NCBI RefSeq assembly: GCF_000735525.1
Contig: NZ_JMPR01000016.1
Coordinates: 1-37,871, forward strand
Reading direction: 5' to 3'
Origin: Tatumella ptyseos ATCC 33301
GTDB lineage: Bacteria > Pseudomonadota > Gammaproteobacteria > Enterobacterales > Enterobacteriaceae
DNA: 37,871 nt
Every line of letters starts with the position of its first letter. The first letter of the stretch is position 1. Below the pieces are notes generated by a model, which saw nothing but the letters and a program-made list of their open reading frames with translations, had not been told where the DNA came from and did no database searches. The translations under genes were made by a program, and so were the position numbers. Shown piece after piece: positions 36,883 through 37,871 of this stretch.

Positions 36883-37871
36883 ATGAAAAACTTATCTCTT
36901 TCAACAGCAGTTGTAATCAACAAAACTGATGGATTATCAAAAAATGTTAATATTGATAATCTGGTGCTGTCAGGATCATCGGTAGTTAAATTGCATATTG
37001 ATCCTGCAACTGTTAGGTCATTTGAACGACATGGGAATGATTTAACAATTGTAATTAACGACGGACATCGTGTTGTCATTAAGAACTTTTTTGTCCATGA
37101 GAATGACTCACACCGTAATGAATTAATTCTTGAAGATGGGGCAGGTGTTTATTGGTGGGGGCAATACACTTCGCCCTGGTCCGCATTTACCTTCACCGAG
37201 ATTGAATGGCATGATGGTTTGCCTATTTTTGCGGGCCTTGCCGGAGCGGGTTTACTGGGCCTTGCTGCCTTGCTTGCTGGCGGTCATGGACACAATGATC
37301 AAAGCAGTAGCAGCGGACATTCCTCAACGCCACTTACAGCCAGTGCAGAGCCGTTATCAACCAATAAAGGTACCGCTGTTGGCGGGAGAATAACGGTTCA
37401 GGATCCGGACTCTGCTGCGATTAAATATACGCTGGAAATTAAGCCTTCGCACGGAACCGTTGAACTGCATAACGATGGCAGCTATACCTTCACTCCGGCT
37501 TCGGGTTTCTCCGGGCAGGACGCATTCACCGTGTTAGTACGCGATGCTAATGGGGCGACTGTCCCGGTGAAGATTCCGGTCACCGTACATGTCGGTGCGG
37601 TTGATGATATGGCTGTTACGAAAGAAAATACCCCGGTGAGCGGTAATGTACTGACCAATGACACGGATAAAGAGAGTGATCCTGTTAAGGTGACGCAGTT
37701 TACTGTGGACGGCCACACGGTGAAAGCCGGTGAAACCGCGACGATCAGCGGTGTGGGCACCCTGACCATCAGCAGTGACGGTAAGTACACCTTTACCCCG
37801 GTGAACGGTTATACCGGGAAAGTGCCGGCCGCGACCTATACGATCACTGACGGACATACCTCCTCTTCAGC
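36883..37871 (+). CDS. Giant BapA-type type I-secreted adhesin, N-terminal part (cut by window end)
   Basis: The frame is open from the ATG at 36883 to the last base (329 complete codons, no stop). An in-frame TAG at 36862 makes this the first possible ATG. There is no Sec signal, as expected for type I secretion. Residues 1-110 look like a BapA prefix domain (STAVVINKTDG, SSVVKLHIDPATV, GNDLTIVINDGHRVVIKNFF, LILEDGAGVYWW). Residues 114-133 form a Gly/Ala/Leu hydrophobic stretch. Then a Ser/His linker leads to Ig/cadherin-like repeats: about 152-237 (HGTVELHNDGSYTFTPASG) and about 240-324 (NVLTNDTDKESDPVKV, GTLTISSDGKYTFTPVNGY). Many more repeats and a C-terminal secretion signal are expected beyond the edge. 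Only a weak Shine-Dalgarno is seen (GAAG, 12-13 bases upstream). Role: surface attachment and biofilm, by homology. Confidence 0.85.
   Translation, partial: MKNLSLSTAVVINKTDGLSKNVNIDNLVLSGSSVVKLHIDPATVRSFERHGNDLTIVINDGHRVVIKNFFVHENDSHRNELILEDGAGVYWWGQYTSPWSAFTFTEIEWHDGLPIFAGLAGAGLLGLAALLAGGHGHNDQSSSSGHSSTPLTASAEPLSTNKGTAVGGRITVQDPDSAAIKYTLEIKPSHGTVELHNDGSYTFTPASGFSGQDAFTVLVRDANGATVPVKIPVTVHVGAVDDMAVTKENTPVSGNVLTNDTDKESDPVKVTQFTVDGHTVKAGETATISGVGTLTISSDGKYTFTPVNGYTGKVPAATYTITDGHTSSS

Overview
The window is chromosomal DNA of a member of the Enterobacterales. About three quarters of it follows the Escherichia coli order hemYXDC / cyaA / cyaY / lptM-dapF-yigA-xerC-yigB-uvrD / corA / ... / yigI / pldA-recQ-rhtC / rhtB / pldB-yigL / ... 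/ metR / metE, and the proteins align almost end to end with the E. coli versions recalled from memory. Divergence looks too large for Escherichia or Salmonella. The set fits an Erwiniaceae-like genus (Pantoea, Erwinia or Tatumella type), but this is an inference from synteny and divergence, not a species call.

Layout. 1-343: no gene, ending in the hemY terminator. 344-4377 (minus): heme-branch operon hemC-hemD-hemX-hemY. 4677-7235: cyaA (TTG start), convergent with cyaY. 7772-13340: tightly packed lptM, dapF, yigA, xerC, yigB and uvrD, with an extended -10 promoter and a perfect LexA box before uvrD. 13341-14610: corA behind a long leader holding a small ORF and a strong hairpin. 14662-19839 (minus): a four-gene insertion (ACS-type MFS carrier, LysR regulator, amidase, D-serine ammonia-lyase) where E. 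coli has yigF-yigG-rarD. 20152-21464 (minus): aphA and yigI. 21626-27651: pldA, recQ, rhtC, rhtB (minus), pldB and yigL. 27713-29059 (minus): a stand-alone glpT where E. coli has yigM. 29287-32705: divergent metR/metE sharing four tandem met boxes. 32936-34545 (minus): rluF and a Sel1-repeat lipoprotein. 34932-37871: a TolC-family outer-membrane protein (minus) and, divergent across a 520-bp AT-rich gap, the first 329 codons of a giant BapA-type adhesin cut by the window end.

The core part covers heme synthesis, cAMP synthesis, lysine and peptidoglycan precursor supply, dimer resolution, DNA repair and unwinding, Mg2+ uptake, phospholipid turnover, amino-acid export and methionine synthesis. 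Two accessory parts deserve attention. The first is the MFS-LysR-amidase-dsdA cluster. Its gene content suggests import and hydrolysis of an amide-linked D-serine (or D-threonine) compound, followed by deamination to pyruvate (or 2-oxobutyrate) and ammonia. The second is the divergent TolC-like/adhesin pair, which looks like the left part of a type I secretion adhesin locus whose ABC and membrane-fusion genes should lie beyond the right edge. No tRNA, rRNA, CRISPR array, insertion sequence or prophage gene was seen.
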